Assembly (NCBI RefSeq): GCF_000003815.2
Contig: NC_049989.1
Span: 11,821,704 to 11,885,703, forward strand
Direction: 5' to 3'
Length of the DNA stretch: 64,000 nucleotides
Source of the DNA: Branchiostoma floridae
Taxonomy: Eukaryota; Chordata; Leptocardii; Amphioxiformes; Branchiostomatidae
The notes below the pieces were generated by a model, which had not been told where the DNA came from, made no database searches, and saw only the letters and a program-made list of their open reading frames with translations. The translations under genes were made by a program, and so were the position numbers. This document shows, one piece after another, positions 45,731 to 57,326 of the stretch (its first letter is position 1; every line of letters begins with the position of its first letter).

Positions 45731-46246
45731 CGAAGAAACTTCGCAGCTACGGTACGACACTGCCAGTCACTGCTATTCACTGATTGGATGAAACGGCCTT
45801 GGCGGTTGAGATAAAATGTTTTGAAACCGTCAGAACACGTCCTTGACGACGGGAAGGATCAATAGACAAGCAATCAATATAATTGGTTGATGAATGCCTG
45901 TATGGACATGTACGGAAGGAACAGAATGATGAATGAAGGAATTAATGATTTATCAAGGCTGTAGGCTGTCTTATTTTGATATTCAAGAGGGTGTAAACTT
46001 TTCTTTGAATACGAGGAAAATTCTAAGACACAATCTTTTTGATTATGAAATATGTGAACTGGAAAAGTTATTTTCTCGACACGACAAGAAAACATTTACT
46101 GACATATAAAGTGAGAAACACGTATCTGAGCCATTTCCTTTCAAATTGAAGCCATAACAATATAAAACGTTAAAGACCATCATTGTTCTATGAGCTCATG
46201 AGGCGTGTGGAGATAATAGTGCGTTAAGAAGGACGTCTGTTTTTTT
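45731..46246. other. unique DNA, no gene seen
   Basis: AT-rich sequence with nothing recognised. Confidence 0.4.
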
Positions 46247-46475
46247 CGATTAGACGAAGATCGCCATGCAATCTCGCTGCGACTTTAATTGGATTTTTGT
46301 AATCCTTAATTTCATAAATGGAATATCTAGCATAATGTTAAAGTGTGAATGAAAAGACCAGAAAACAAACATCGCACAAAAAGATTCGTTTTTCTAACTA
46401 TAAAATGAGCAGAGCGATCGGTCAAATTTTAGAATTGTAGATCGTAGCAAAGTTGCTGCCCTAGCGAAATTGGGG
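46247..46475. mobile_element. MITE (AGACGGCGATC family), diverged copy
   Basis: The left end is TTAGACGAAGATCGCCATGC then CTCGCTGCGACTTTAATT. The interior is CACAAAAAGATTCGTTTTTC, and the right end is GATCGTAGCAAAGTTGCTGCC. Order and motifs match 33504-33740. Confidence 0.55.
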
Positions 46476-46813
46476 TATTATGAGAAGGACTATTTTAACG
46501 AAAGTTGGGCCATTTTGTTAACTATTAAGACTACGTTATGATCCGTCTGTACTTTGTGGTGTGTAAAAAAAGTTGTTCTCAGCTGTGCTCCCGCCTTTTA
46601 TTTGGATTTATGAAGCGAGACCGAACTTTAGTTGGCGTGACTTCTGACATTTCGGGAGAGGAGGGGAAAAGACCATCTTGTCTGCACAAAACACATAAAC
46701 GGACGCATTTTTTCTTGACTTATGGTCCGGATTAGTCGATTAACATTACTGGTGGCTCTTCAGTGTGGATCAATCCATGACGCATTTCATTATTTATCTT
46801 TTTTTTCCTACTG

Positions 46814-47028
46814 ACTATGAGGGTCTGCATGGGGTGGTCCTGACAACGATTAACGCTAAATTCGGGATGGCTAACTACGCTTTACGTTAAATTTACGAAG
46901 GCTACCAACGCTTTACGCTTCACTCCACTACGAATTGCGTAAAATAGAATAGCTTCACTACGAATTACGGGAAATTAAAAGGCCTGCCTACGCCTTACGG
47001 AAAAGAGCATGCAGACCCCCTCGTATGG
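46814..47028. mobile_element. MITE with GGGTCTGCATG ends
   Basis: ACTATGAGGGTCTGCATG (46814-46831) is matched in reverse by CATGCAGACCCCCTCGTATGG (about 47009-47028). The interior has many short TTTACG, TACGAAT and CTACG repeats. It is non-coding and of unknown superfamily. Confidence 0.65.
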
Positions 47029-48334
47029 CTACGGGTGTTGGGAGAGCTAAATGGCTTGCGTGGAAGTCTGACTCGTACGGTGAAAACTTTGTACAGCTAC
47101 GAAAAGGGAAATGACTCTATGGCATGCGTTTTACACCCATTTACACTGTGGCGTTCGCTAAGCGGCTGTACAGCGATTAAAATTGGATTTGTGTTTTATA
47201 ATTGTAATATGGTACACAATTGTTCTTTATCTAATTGTTTTGATAAAACTTGTTCGCTCATAGGCAGATTCCAGTAGAAGAAATTGTTACCTTTCCAATA
47301 GGTGGCATACGTTGGGCGACCAAAATTTTGCATTTGTATGATCACTTGATTACATAATTTGAATATGATGCAATATCTAAGAGCATGATTTTAAAGGCAA
47401 CAATACACGTTGAGAAAACTCGTTCTTTATGTATGGAATTCGTGGAGCTATCGGTTGCACAGAGTGACAGATTTTAAAGTGGCCTCTTATACGTAATGGA
47501 AAGAGGGTGTCATAAACTTACACAAACGTATATATGCACCTGTGTCTGCGTGTACGTGTCTGACTGTGTGTGTCTGTATCCGTGTGGGCCTATGTGTGAA
47601 TATGTCCGTATATGTGTGTACGTGCCAGTGTGTATGTGTATGTACCTGCATGGTTGACAAACTCCTATATAGCCGAGAATGTTTCTCCAATGACTCTAAT
47701 AGATACTAAGAAAACGCAGCACAGCAAGAAAATGTCCCGATTTTCTATCCTAACATCTGCTTCAATATAGTAAAGCACCTTAACAATAATGTCATCACGA
47801 TGCTCACATGTATATCACAATTCCCCATTTAAATAAAACAACGCAAGGTCTCTAATACTCTCACAGCTAATTTGGTTCCACCTCGGCATCTCTTTTAAGG
47901 CCCTTTTTATAATTACCAAGATCTTGATTCCTCTAAAAATGTGTTCCTGATGGCCCATTTCTTCAAACAGATTGTCCAACCGAGAAAACATTATTCCCCC
48001 CATCAAGAGCGCGTAGGGAATTATATGAACAGACCTTATGTCTCCTTCGTTGTGTATAAACACCAATTCTATCGTCTAGGGGCATTGACGATGAATGTTC
48101 GGTGGACTATTCGCGCAAATACCACTGGTGCGTTGTGCAGGTTTTCGATAACTATACGCGGGTGATATCAACCCAAATGGTAGATGTACAAATGTGGTAC
48201 TATTAGTGCGCATCATGTTTAATGGAGAAATTAGATAATCATGTTATATTACGTACAGTACACAATGTCCTCATAAAAGAGGATTTTTTATTACATCATA
48301 AGCTAGATGAGATCTTTTACAGGAGGTAGGAACA
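47029..48334. other. unique DNA with a weak GT-rich stretch
   Basis: An interrupted TGTGTG-rich region lies at 47530-47650. Frames of about 80 codons at 47035-47277 and 47815-48066 are not recognisable. Confidence 0.4.
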
Positions 48335-48540
48335 TACTGTAAATGCATTTAAGTTCGCTGGGATTTCATTTCGCTGTAGCGGGAAAAAGGAATTTCCGCG
48401 GTGGTTTTAATTTCGCGGTAGCTCCATGCACTGGAGTCTCTTACGGAAAAATGTTCGCGGTGGTTTTAAGTTCGCGGAGAAGCGGCCACCGCGAAAACCT
48501 CAAATATTAAACCACCGCGAAAGTTTCTGGATTTACAGTA
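48335..48540. mobile_element. Tc1/mariner-like MITE (CTGTAAATGCATTTAA family)
   Basis: TACTGTAAATGCATTTAAG at the left and GGATTTACAGTA at the right are inverted, with TA at each edge. The interior is a series of TTCGCGGTGGTTTTAA motifs in one orientation, then ACCACCGCGAAA in the other, so the whole can fold. Confidence 0.75.
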
Positions 48541-48714
48541 TTTGGCGAGAGATTTTGGTAGTCTTGCGAGGTAGGCAACCGAAGTCTTTGTGAATCTTAA
48601 ATGACAGGCCTGACCTTGGTTGACCCTATCCGGCCTAGAAACCCTACGTCTTGGAGATCAGTTGTCTATAAATCTGTATTACCTGATCTGTTATTCACAA
48701 GCAAAATCGTGGTA
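48541..48714. other. unique DNA
   Basis: Nothing is recognised in this short spacer. Confidence 0.4.
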
Positions 48715-49075
48715 TGTATGAAAGTGAGTGTGTGTGTGTAGGTATGTGTGTACGTATGTGTGTGTGTGCACGTGTGTGTGTGTGTGTGTTCGTGTGCATG
48801 TACATGTATGTGTCATGTGTGTGAGAAAAGGGCATATGTCTGCACGTATAAGTGCGTGTGTGTGTGTGTTGTGTCTTTGCACGTACGTGTGTGTGCCTGT
48901 GTGTGTGTGTGTTTGTGTGTGTCTGTGTCTGTGTGTGTGTGTTCGTGTGCATGTACATGTGTCATGTGTGTGAGAAAAGGGCATATGTCTGCACGTATAA
49001 GTGCGTGTGTGTTTGTGTTGTGTCTTTGCACGTACGTGTGTGTGCCTGTGTGCCTGTGTGTGTGTGTGTTTGTGT

Positions 49076-49114
<39 letters not shown>

Positions 49115-49135
49115 TGTGTGTGTCTTTGCACGCGA
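48715..49135 (+). repeat. GT-rich array with 149 bp higher-order unit
   Basis: Interrupted (GT)n DNA in which a specific block (GAGAAAAGGGCATATGTCTG, CACGTATAAGTGCG, TGTCTTTGCACGTACG) occurs twice, at about 48822 and 48971. The microsatellite therefore grew partly by segmental duplication. The longest open frames in the window (168 and 137 codons) are Cys-Val or Thr-His translations of it. Confidence 0.9.
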
Positions 49136-49329
49136 GCGCACAGCAGAACAATCCCACATAAGGAAAATGGAAAAGGAATAAAAAATGTTATCATCACTCA
49201 CCGCGCTAGCCCGACCTCATTGCAGTCTTCATTAGCCCGAGTCAATAGCGGCCATCTCTATGGCCTCCGTGCGCGGGGCGTGATAATGGCCGACTCAACA
49301 TCGGTCAGCAGAGAGCTCAATCACGGCAG
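49136..49329. other. GC-rich unique segment
   Basis: A short CpG-containing segment between two arrays. No gene is recognised. Confidence 0.35.
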
Positions 49330-50239
49330 TTATACCGGGACAGGTGGGATATAGTACGGGCCCGTTCCGTACTATATATTCACTGGGACAGGCTGGAGAT
49401 ATTACGGGCCCGCTCTGTACTATATATTCACATATTCACTGGGACAGGCTAGAGATAGTACGGACCCGCTCTGGTACTATTTATTCACCGGGAGAGACTA
49501 GATATAGTACTGGCCTACTCTATTACTATATTCACTGGGACAGGCTAGAGATGGTACTGGCCGGCTCTGGTACTGTATTCAATGGGACAGGCTAGAGATG
49601 GTACTGGCCGGCTCTGGTACTATATTCAATGGGACAGGCTAGAGATGGTACTGGCCGGCTCTGGTACTATATTCACTGGGACAGGCTAGAGATAGTACTG
49701 GCCCGCTCTGGTACTATATTCACTGAGCATAGTGGCGTCGGGCATGGCGTAACTGGTAGAGCGTTCGGCTCGGAATCTATGGGTCCTGAGTTCGATTCCC
49801 ATCGTGCCCCCGACGTTGTGCCCTTGGGAAAGGCACTTTACACGACTTTCCTTCTGTCTGTACCGTGTATGTGGCATTGTTAATATAAGTTACAAAACTT
49901 GAGTGCAGTGCCACATCGTCCTCGTCTGTCCAAAAAGCAAATATAAAAAATAAAAAAAAACTGAGCATGGGACAGGCTAGAGATAGTACTGGCCGGCTCT
50001 GGTACTATATTCAATGGGACAGGCTAGAGATAGTACGGACCCGCTCTGTACTATAGATACACTGGGACAGGCTAGAGATAGTACGATACCGGTCTGGTAC
50101 TATATTCAATGGGACAGGCTAAAGATAGTACGGGGTCGCTCAGCTGGTACTACATTCACTGGGACAGGCTAGAAACAGTACGGGCCCGCTCTGGTACTAT
50201 ACATGTATACATTGGGACAGGCTAGAGATAGTACGGGCA
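49330..50239 (+). repeat. tandem array of ~48 bp hairpin-forming units
   Basis: About fourteen units of GGGACAGGCTAGAGATAGTA, C-GGCCCGCTCTG-GTACTATATTCACT with period about 44-58 bp. In each unit ATAGTAC and GTACTAT can form a 7 bp stem around about 12-15 bases. The array is split by a SINE at 49731-49959 with no loss of unit sequence. Confidence 0.9.
49731..49959 (+). mobile_element. tRNA-derived SINE with 9 bp target duplication
   Basis: The target ACTGAGCAT is duplicated exactly at 49722-49730 and 49960-49968, so the insertion is precise: 229 bp. The head is tRNA-like. GGGCATG can pair with CGTGCCC, the A box is TGGCGTAACTGG, and the B box is GTTCGATTCCC. It is followed by CGACGTTGTGCCCTTGGGAA and AGGCACTTTACACGACTTTC, the central block shared with the SINE at 26530. 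The body is shorter than that SINE's and ends in an A-rich tail (about 49940-49959). The perfect duplication, and insertion after the array had formed, argue for a fairly recent event. Internal promoter and tail imply mobilisation by a LINE partner that I cannot identify. Confidence 0.9.
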
Positions 50240-51170
50240 GTTATGTGTTTTTCTAGGCTAGTCATGTTCAAGATAAATTGAAAGGAAATTATTTATAGAC
50301 ATAAGTAATGTTAATCAAAATCCTATTTGCTTAACTAAGGACCTACATGTATATTAGATTAAGCAAGACACACTAGAGAATATTTCACGGAGGCATGAGA
50401 TCTTTGTACTCTGTTTGAATAGAATAGAACCGTGCTTTGCTTAGATTTATTCCACCATTTTTCTTGTGTTCGTTCTTTACCCCAGGAAGCATGCTGCACT
50501 TTGCCTAACGTTAACGTTTACGCACCCGTGACTTAACAATGTCTTCACTTTTACATCCGATTGCTTTACTATTCTCTGGCGCATGTCGCCGTTTCCCTTC
50601 TGAAAGTTTTGTATAGTTAGTATCGGTGATAAAGTCAGCAAGTCGTAAAGTACGCTTCTGGTGTCAATCCGAAGGCATCGGAGTATTGAAGACGGAGTAA
50701 AAGAGATAATTAGATCTCCATTTTTACTACGCTAGAGGCGGGTGCTTTCATCTGAAAGGATAATGACTAAGATAAATCATGTTTTATGCCTAAAGTGATT
50801 ACCACTAAAATGCGTGTAAGATATTTGGGGAAGATCTTGTTTGTATCAATTGGATGTCTAAACAGCGCAATAGCAGGATCCGGACCATCCTGTCAATAGT
50901 GCAAGAAACGGTCTTATTGACAGGAAGCGTAGTAATTCTTAGTAAAACAGTATGCAACTCTTTAGTGAACTGTTGTCAATGGCATTCGGAGGGTCGTGGG
51001 TTCAAATCCCAGCAGGGTTATGTTCTTTATATCCTTTCTTTATAGTTGATTAGTTTGCTCAGGAACGTCAATAATTTTTATTTCTGCACCATTTTATATC
51101 ATCATCCTCAACGTTAGGGTTATATAAGGGGTAGGGTTGATAGGATCATGAGGTGGCATTTACAAGATTA
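50240..51170. other. unique DNA with a weak tRNA-like piece
   Basis: At about 50990-51015 a B-box-like GGTTCAAATCCC is present, but I see no matching A box or acceptor stem. An isolated unit related to the next array (CCTGTCAATAGTGCAAG... TTATTGACAGG) is at 50889-50931. Confidence 0.4.
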
Positions 51171-51575
51171 ATATCCTGTCAAGGTGTAAGAAAAATTCAT
51201 ATAAAACATCCTGTCAATTGTAAAAGACAAGGTCATATTGACATTGGAACGTCCTGTCAATAGTGTAAACAATCTTATTGACAAGAACACCCTGTCAATT
51301 GTAAAAGACAAGGTCATATTGACACTCGAACGTGCTGTCAATGGTGCAAAAAGTCTTATCGACAGGAACATCCAGTCAATAGTGCAATAAAAATCTTATA
51401 GGAACAACATCATGTCAATTGTGCAATATAACTCTTACTGACAAGAACAGCATCCTGCCAATAGTGCAATCAAAATCTTATCGGCAAGAATAGCATCCTG
51501 CCAAGGTGTAAAAAAATCTTATCGACAAGAGCAGCATCCTGTCAGTAGTGCATTAAAATATTATAGACAGAACAG
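51171..51575 (+). repeat. tandem array of ~55 bp hairpin-forming units
   Basis: About eight units of ATCCTGTCAATAGTGCAAWA, AAATCTTATTGACAAGAAC type. In each, TGTCAATA and TATTGACA can form an 8 bp stem with a loop of about 15-20 bases. Units are moderately diverged. Although the repeats look spaced, the sequence between stems is itself repeated, so this is not a CRISPR array. Confidence 0.85.
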
Positions 51576-51583
51576 AACTTTGT

Positions 51584-51895
51584 GATCTTCATGATAAAAA
51601 TCTCCAGATCTTCATGATAGAAATGTCGAAATCTTCATAATAAAAATCTCGACATCTTCGTGATAAAAATCTCGAGATCTTCATGATAAAAATCTCGAGA
51701 TCTTCGTAATAAAAATCTCGAGATCTTCGTGATAAAAATCTCGAGATCTTCATGATAAAAGCTCGAGATCTTCATGATAGAAATGTCGAGATCTTCGTAA
51801 TAAAAATCTCGAGATCTTCATGATAAAAATCTAGAGATCTTCATGATAAAAATCTAGAGATCTTCACGATAAAAATCTAGAGATCTTCATGATGA
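51584..51895 (+). repeat. minisatellite, 23 bp unit
   Basis: About thirteen copies of GATCTTCATGATAAAAATCT plus CGA. Many junctions read CTCGAGATCTTC. Variants alternate CATGATA, CGTGATA and CGTAATA. It follows the previous hairpin array without a gap. Confidence 0.95.
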
Positions 51896-52569
51896 AACAA
51901 AAAGTGACTGACATAATACGTTTCCGTCCACACTGCAATCAGTAGGCACATACAACCTTTTATCTAAAGTTTGAAGTAATAAAACACACCTAACAAATCT
52001 TGACAAACATGACACGTTTATTACACTGTGAGTTAAAAGCACCGGTGTATAATTTTGTAGCCGCTATTTTCCCCATGTTTACAATTATGTTTAAATACCA
52101 CTCTGAGAGCAGTAACACATCGTAAGGGGAAATACAGTGCGACAACATACATTTCTCTTCGTTATATTGGAGAAATTTTATTACTACTTTTGAACGAATG
52201 TGCCACTATTAAGACACTACATAATAGACCTGCCGTAATATCACGCAAAATTGATGAGGACAATACTTTGACAGCATGACATTACGTTGGTGTAAAAAGG
52301 ACAACCCCACGCCCACATTCCTAAAGGAATGAGTAACGAAATCGTCAATTTTATACCCCTAACAAGAGCGTTGGGATGAAGGTAACCAGGCTTGTATTAA
52401 ACACAGCTAAAACATTACAACCCCGTATTTTCCGTTTTAGAGTTATGTTACAAGTACACGTTGGAGTCGTATAACTTTAAGATCTAGTAGTAGCATAATA
52501 TGTTCTTATAAGTTTGAAGAAATTATAGTAAACCTGAAAAAGTTTTATTTGAAGAGTTAGTTGTACATT
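51896..52569. other. AT-rich unique DNA
   Basis: No repeat, gene or motif is recognised. Confidence 0.45.
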
Positions 52570-52915
52570 GTTACCTTCGCCAAGAAGGTTATTTTGGGCA
52601 GCGTTTTTTTTTTTTTGGTTTGTTTTTTGTTGGTATGTCAATTAATAGTGGATGGACAACTGGATGGATTGTATTGATAGATGTATCATGTATGTCGATG
52701 GGTTTTGAATACCTAGAAATTATCAAATTTTCGGTCCTTGTGGCTTGTTCGTTACTTTCAACTGAACGTGTTTCTACACTTCATTCGATAACTGCAAAAG
52801 ACATTAATGTGTACGAGTCTATGTTAAGCAGTTGCATTTCTCCGAGAGTTAAAACCTTGAGCATGTTAAAGAACCCACAACACGTATGAAAAATAATAGG
52901 TGCATGCCGCGTTCT
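52570..52915 (+). repeat. CTTCGCCAAGAAGGTT repeat plus SINE fragment
   Basis: TTACCTTCGCCAAGAAGGTT followed by a T/G-rich stretch is the start of a repeat also seen degenerately at 34395. Near 52858-52890, GAGCATGTTAAAGAACCCAC resembles the GCACGTTAAAGATCCCACCG body of the SINE at 26530. The 89-codon frame across this region is not recognisable. Confidence 0.5.
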
Positions 52916-53834
52916 GCGATGACCAGATCTCACTCTTAAGTCACAGATCGAGAGTTGTCCTCAGGTCACGGTTTTGACTAGTTAGGCAGTCTTTTCTGTG
53001 TGTCAGTCTAACTGACGAACTGGTGACTCGAGAATAAGATCTGAAAAGTCGAAGATCTCATACCTCCGTAAATTGTTTGGAGTTTTTTTTAGAGAGATTC
53101 TCTTAGTGCCACAGCCCAAGCTATCATAGATGATACTATTGATAGAGGCCCCCAGCGCCAACCCCACCACCCCACACCCCCTCACCCCTCCCCTGCTTCC
53201 CTTACTCTCCAAGCCATTTCCCTTCCATAAAAGGTCATTCATCGGAGACGGCTGAGCAACTGTTCATCATGGAGTGCATCACACTATATACAAGAAGGGG
53301 GGGGGTCTTCCTGTAATGCTGTAGTACCCTCAAATACCGCTAGGAGGCTAAAATCGCTCTGTTTCTGCAGGACCTCAATAACTACTCACATACCAAAACA
53401 CATACAAATGCATCACATAATCTTTAGTTATAGGTGCGAACGCCAAAAACAGTACCCCCTTCGGAGGCGAACCTCCTTCACGGAGGTAACGAATGAGCAA
53501 CACCTGTCTTTCTATCGGCTCCGCAAGGTCGTCAAAGTTTTTATGGAGAAACGTCGGTATCAGTCTGCAGGATGTAACGGTTGGTTATAGATTACATGGT
53601 TGTAGTTTAAGATGAAACGTTGAAACGTTCAAAAAAACTATGACGTCAAAGACGAGATCCATATAATCTTTGCTTCGGGCTGTTGATAATTGTATCTATC
53701 CGTCAAGAGCGCGTTATGTAATACCGATATATTACTCCAAGAAGAAAACCATTAGTATTTTGCATTCTTCTGGGTAGCGGCTCGCCCGACAATGTACCAT
53801 GTTGATACTCTCCAAGCATCTGTATTATATCTTA
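52916..53834. other. unique DNA, no gene seen
   Basis: There is a C-rich stretch at about 53150-53190, a 9 bp G run at 53297-53305 and a TGACGTCA box at 53641-53648. A fragment at 53045-53080 belongs to the minor family at 23955. Confidence 0.4.
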
Positions 53835-53940
53835 TCTGACCCTGACCTCCCTCATGACCTCAATGAAAAGCGGCCTGCTGGCCGATTTGAGCTTCTCATG
53901 AATGAATAAAGGTTCAAACAAACAAACAAACAAACAAACA
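53835..53940 (+). repeat. non-LTR retrotransposon 3' end, copy 3
   Basis: TATCTTATCTGACCCTGACC, CATGACCTCAATGAAAAGCG, GCTTCTCATGAATGAATAAA and then (CAAA)n at about 53916-53940. The same 3' end in reverse is at 4530-4710 and 33980-34250. The tail runs straight into the next hairpin element. Confidence 0.65.
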
Positions 53941-54130
53941 AAGCAGAGGTTAGGCTCCGGCTGTTTTTTTAACGTTTTTTTAGTCGTTTTTATCGGGGCT
54001 TTCTATTTTGTATTGTATCTTGCTGTGTCACAACCTAACTGGCGTACTTCAAGAAAAATGATAAAATAGAAAGCCCGATAAAAACGACTGAAAAAATGTT
54101 TAAAAACAGCGGAAGCCTAACCTCTGCTTG
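53941..54130. mobile_element. fold-back MITE (AAGCAGAGGTTAGGCTCCGG family)
   Basis: The arm at 53941-54014 is inverted at about 54057-54130 with few mismatches: AAGCAGAGGTTAGGCT, TAGTCGTTTTTATCGGG and CTTTCTATTTT against their reverse. The spacer is only about 45 bp. Outside the right arm the sequence continues GGAGAG, giving the CTCCAAGCAGAGGTT motif, whereas on the left that outer part is replaced by the retrotransposon CAAA tail. I recall this family as abundant in amphioxus. Confidence 0.8.
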
Positions 54131-54846
54131 GAGAGTACCATGTAGATGTTCTACTAAACTGGGCTGAGGTTTCCACCCTTTCATGGCCGTGGCCTCCAAA
54201 CCAGCTGCCAGCCAATCAGCGACTCGTGTAAATGTTTTCTTAAGGTAAAGGCAACTTTCTGATTGGCTGACAACTTGTACGACGCCCACCAAATTAAGTG
54301 CTTAGGCTCGGTAAATAGGAAAATGATATTATCTTGCGGGTTTAGCAAAGTCCTTTCTAGAGTGATGATCACTTATGGCTTCACTCTTTATGAGTTAAAA
54401 CTCTTACTTTGTTCATCCTCGCAAATCTCTGCCACAACGAGCACCTAAAGATCATGAACTTTTCCAGAGAAAGTTTTTTTTCTCACGTTTGAACAGTTCA
54501 CGCAGCTTAGGACCCGGTGAACCGCTCTGTCGCCTATAGGGTATCTGTTAATGAATTGGCGACCTCCCTCTAGGGGGGGCTTCCTCGTCTCACTGGCAGC
54601 AATGAAGGTTCTAAATGTGTTGCATCTTTCACTCGGCGGGCCTGACACCTCTATCTACATTAGGGGTCGCCACGAGGTCTTCGTGTGCCAATAAAAGGGG
54701 ATCGTCTCAACTAATATGGAACTCAATCTCCTAACGTAATCCCTGAGAGAGGGCATGGTAGAATCATTCGTAATAAGCTTCTGCGTAATAGCTTTTCTGT
54801 CTAGGCGCGGTGGCAAACTTTAGGGTAAGTTTAGCATCTGATTAAC
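54131..54846. other. unique DNA, no gene seen
   Basis: Nothing recognisable. Frames are below 90 codons. Confidence 0.4.
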
Positions 54847-55048
54847 TGTCATTTTTAAACTAGACGGCGATCGCCGTACGATCGTTGAGATATCGAAATT
54901 GGAATGGTAATTAGGAATATGATACGTGATGGAAAAACATGAGTTGAAAGACAATAAAACATACAAAAATCGTTCTTTGTTTATGAAATGTGTCAAGTCC
55001 TTGGTCGCTCTGCCGTTGCTCAATATTCACTGCCTCTAGTGAAAGGAT
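54847..55048. mobile_element. MITE (AGACGGCGATC family), diverged copy
   Basis: TAAACTAGACGGCGATCGCC on the left, ACATACAAAAATCGTTCTTT inside and CACTGCCTCTAGTGAAAGG on the right resemble 33504-33740. Confidence 0.5.
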
Positions 55049-57326
55049 AGCGATCACATTCTTAGTACGATTTGTTTTGTCCTAAAAGCTTACTTAAGGT
55101 TATTTACTAATAGTCAAAAAGGTCTACGATAAACGTTTCTGTCAAAAGACAACAGCATTTTGTACGGCAATTGTACGACTGCTACACGGATCTCAAGTTG
55201 CAGTCGCCAAACAATCGTACAACGACTGGAGCCTTGCAGACAAGCAAGAGTTGCAGTGAGGGTGTGTAAAAATGGTGACAGGCGCACGTTGGAACCACAA
55301 CATGAAAAATTGGGTGAAATAAAATAAGAATACGCTATTTTCACACTAGTTCCCTGTCGTCAGTCATTCCCGAAACATCCGCGGAAAGAGATAAAAAGAA
55401 GATAATAACCCATAATGTTTCTGTGAGTACATGTTAGGTGCGATATCATAGGGTGCAAAGGAACACATGGCTGCGTTTGCTGGTACATTTCCTTTATGTA
55501 TGGCCACATTTCCTGTAGAATTACCGCGCACTTGCAGGGCTAATTCCCCGTCTTGGAACGACGGGCGAACGTGCAAGACGGACTCTGGGTGCGATCGAAC
55601 CGTCACATTTCATGCGACATTACGCGGGGGTCAGGAGAGGTCGTATGGCCACCGCGTGTGTGCATCACGTCACGGGGATCGGTCTATGTTACCGGTGACG
55701 GCTCTGTCACTGCACTTGAAGTACGACCAAAATTGGATCTGTCTACATTTGTAATTAGGACAGCGATCCACGCGACGTAAGAGTATGGTCTAAAAAAACG
55801 GTTCCAAAAATCATCAAAATTCTTCAAAATGTTTCAAATTCGTGGGACGATCTGTAAATATGTCGCCATGTTACTCGGTCATCTGTCTCTAGTGGTCAAT
55901 GGGTACAATGACAATCGAGTTACAAAGACCTGCAGTGCCAAAAGAAGCCGCAAGGAGCCCCAAATTTTGTCATACTTAAGCTTCCAGGTTCTGCTAAGAC
56001 CTATTCTCAACGCACCAAACACCTTAAATCCTCATCCATAGATTCTTAGAATATTCTAATCACGGACACACACGTGGAACCGATAAGGCAACTTCCTTAA
56101 CTTTCATATGTGAAGGCGTTAAGACGATTATGCAAAAGGCAGGAGCTCTGTACTCAATTTAATAAAACTACTTTGGGGCAGTCAGCTCACTCCAGTACTC
56201 TACCACGACTCGCTCTAAGAGCATTGGCTGTATAATGTCCTCTTAAAGGTCAAAGTTGCAACCTTAAGAGCATCTCTTTCCCACCAAGACGGCATATCGT
56301 CCCGAGCAGATCATATTTGTTGGCACCTCCGGGCCGTTACAGGGTTTATGTAGCTCCCAGATTAACCTCCAGAAGAGAAATGGTCTTGCAAGACTAGAAC
56401 CGAACTTGAGTATTAGAGACTGGATTTCCTGTGTCCCTTGAGGAACGTACTGTGTAAGTCTATTGGAGGTTTTTTTTGGAGTTCAATTCATAGTAGTACA
56501 AGCAGCAGGTCTTTGAAATGTCGACTTGAATACGTCAACTGAAAGTTGCCAACGTCTAATACGCAAGTCTATCAAAAGTAAGGTCTGAGTAGCTTACACA
56601 CAGCGACTAAAAGATGGAAAGTTTTGTAAGATTAAAGCTTCAAAGGTGCATCACTCTTTCGGTGTGGGAAACGTACAGTTAACAAAAAATGTTCACAGGA
56701 CTTATAACATGTCATTGATTTTGTTAGATGAAATTTCGATATATATGACACTAGTATTGGTGAATTTTCACGATTCAGATGTACTTAATGCCTTTACAAA
56801 TGATGTTATGTCCGATTCTATGCAAAGCCTTCCTCGTTTTTAAGTTCACAGGCATAGCTTTGCAAATGATATCAGACCACAATGATTGTTCTCGACTTAC
56901 AACCTATAAATAAATGAATTCTTAAAATTGGTCCAAATTTCACTGTGCGACATTTCACTTTTGAGAAAACGGCAAATTTACAACAGGTATGAACAAGACG
57001 AACAATTTTGTAGTTCAGTTGGCTACTTTGTCCAAGCAAGGTTTTCGGGAACTCTTTACACAAAAACAGATCAGACGTAGAACCAAGCCAGACTGACGAT
57101 TCGTCCTTCAGAGAAGATCCCATTACAACAGCAGTTATCATCCGGTTGGTACAGGGCAATGACAGGCACCTAAATGGGCCAATCAACTGCCCTTTCATTA
57201 ATCACATTGGGCCCAGATAGGCAAGCTGAACAGACAATTCTTCTAGTCTCTAGATATTCCCGACTCTTTTAATTGCTGGAAAATTACTGAAAAACCTATT
57301 TAAGCAGTCACCTCTTCAAGCAGACC
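55049..57326. other. mostly unique DNA
   Basis: A CpG-rich part lies at 55490-55720 with a local dyad CCGTCTTGGAACGACGG. Overlapping frames of 95 and 75 codons there are not recognisable. Only one repeat fragment (55925-56045) is seen. Confidence 0.35.
55925..56045 (+). repeat. GGTACTGCAG-family fragment
   Basis: CCTGCAGTGCCAAAAGAAGC and CGCAAGGAGCCCCAAATTTT match the arm and following sequence at 34853-34900. Confidence 0.5.

Noticed and set aside
48691-49197. 168-, 137- and 117-codon frames
   Set aside because: They are Thr-His or Cys-Val translations of a GT/CA microsatellite.
50950-51020. tRNA-like GGTTCAAATCCC
   Set aside because: There is a B-box match only, with no A box or cloverleaf.
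51171-51895. CRISPR-like appearance of regularly spaced dyads
   Set aside because: The sequence between dyads is itself repeated and the genome is eukaryotic. These are ordinary tandem arrays.
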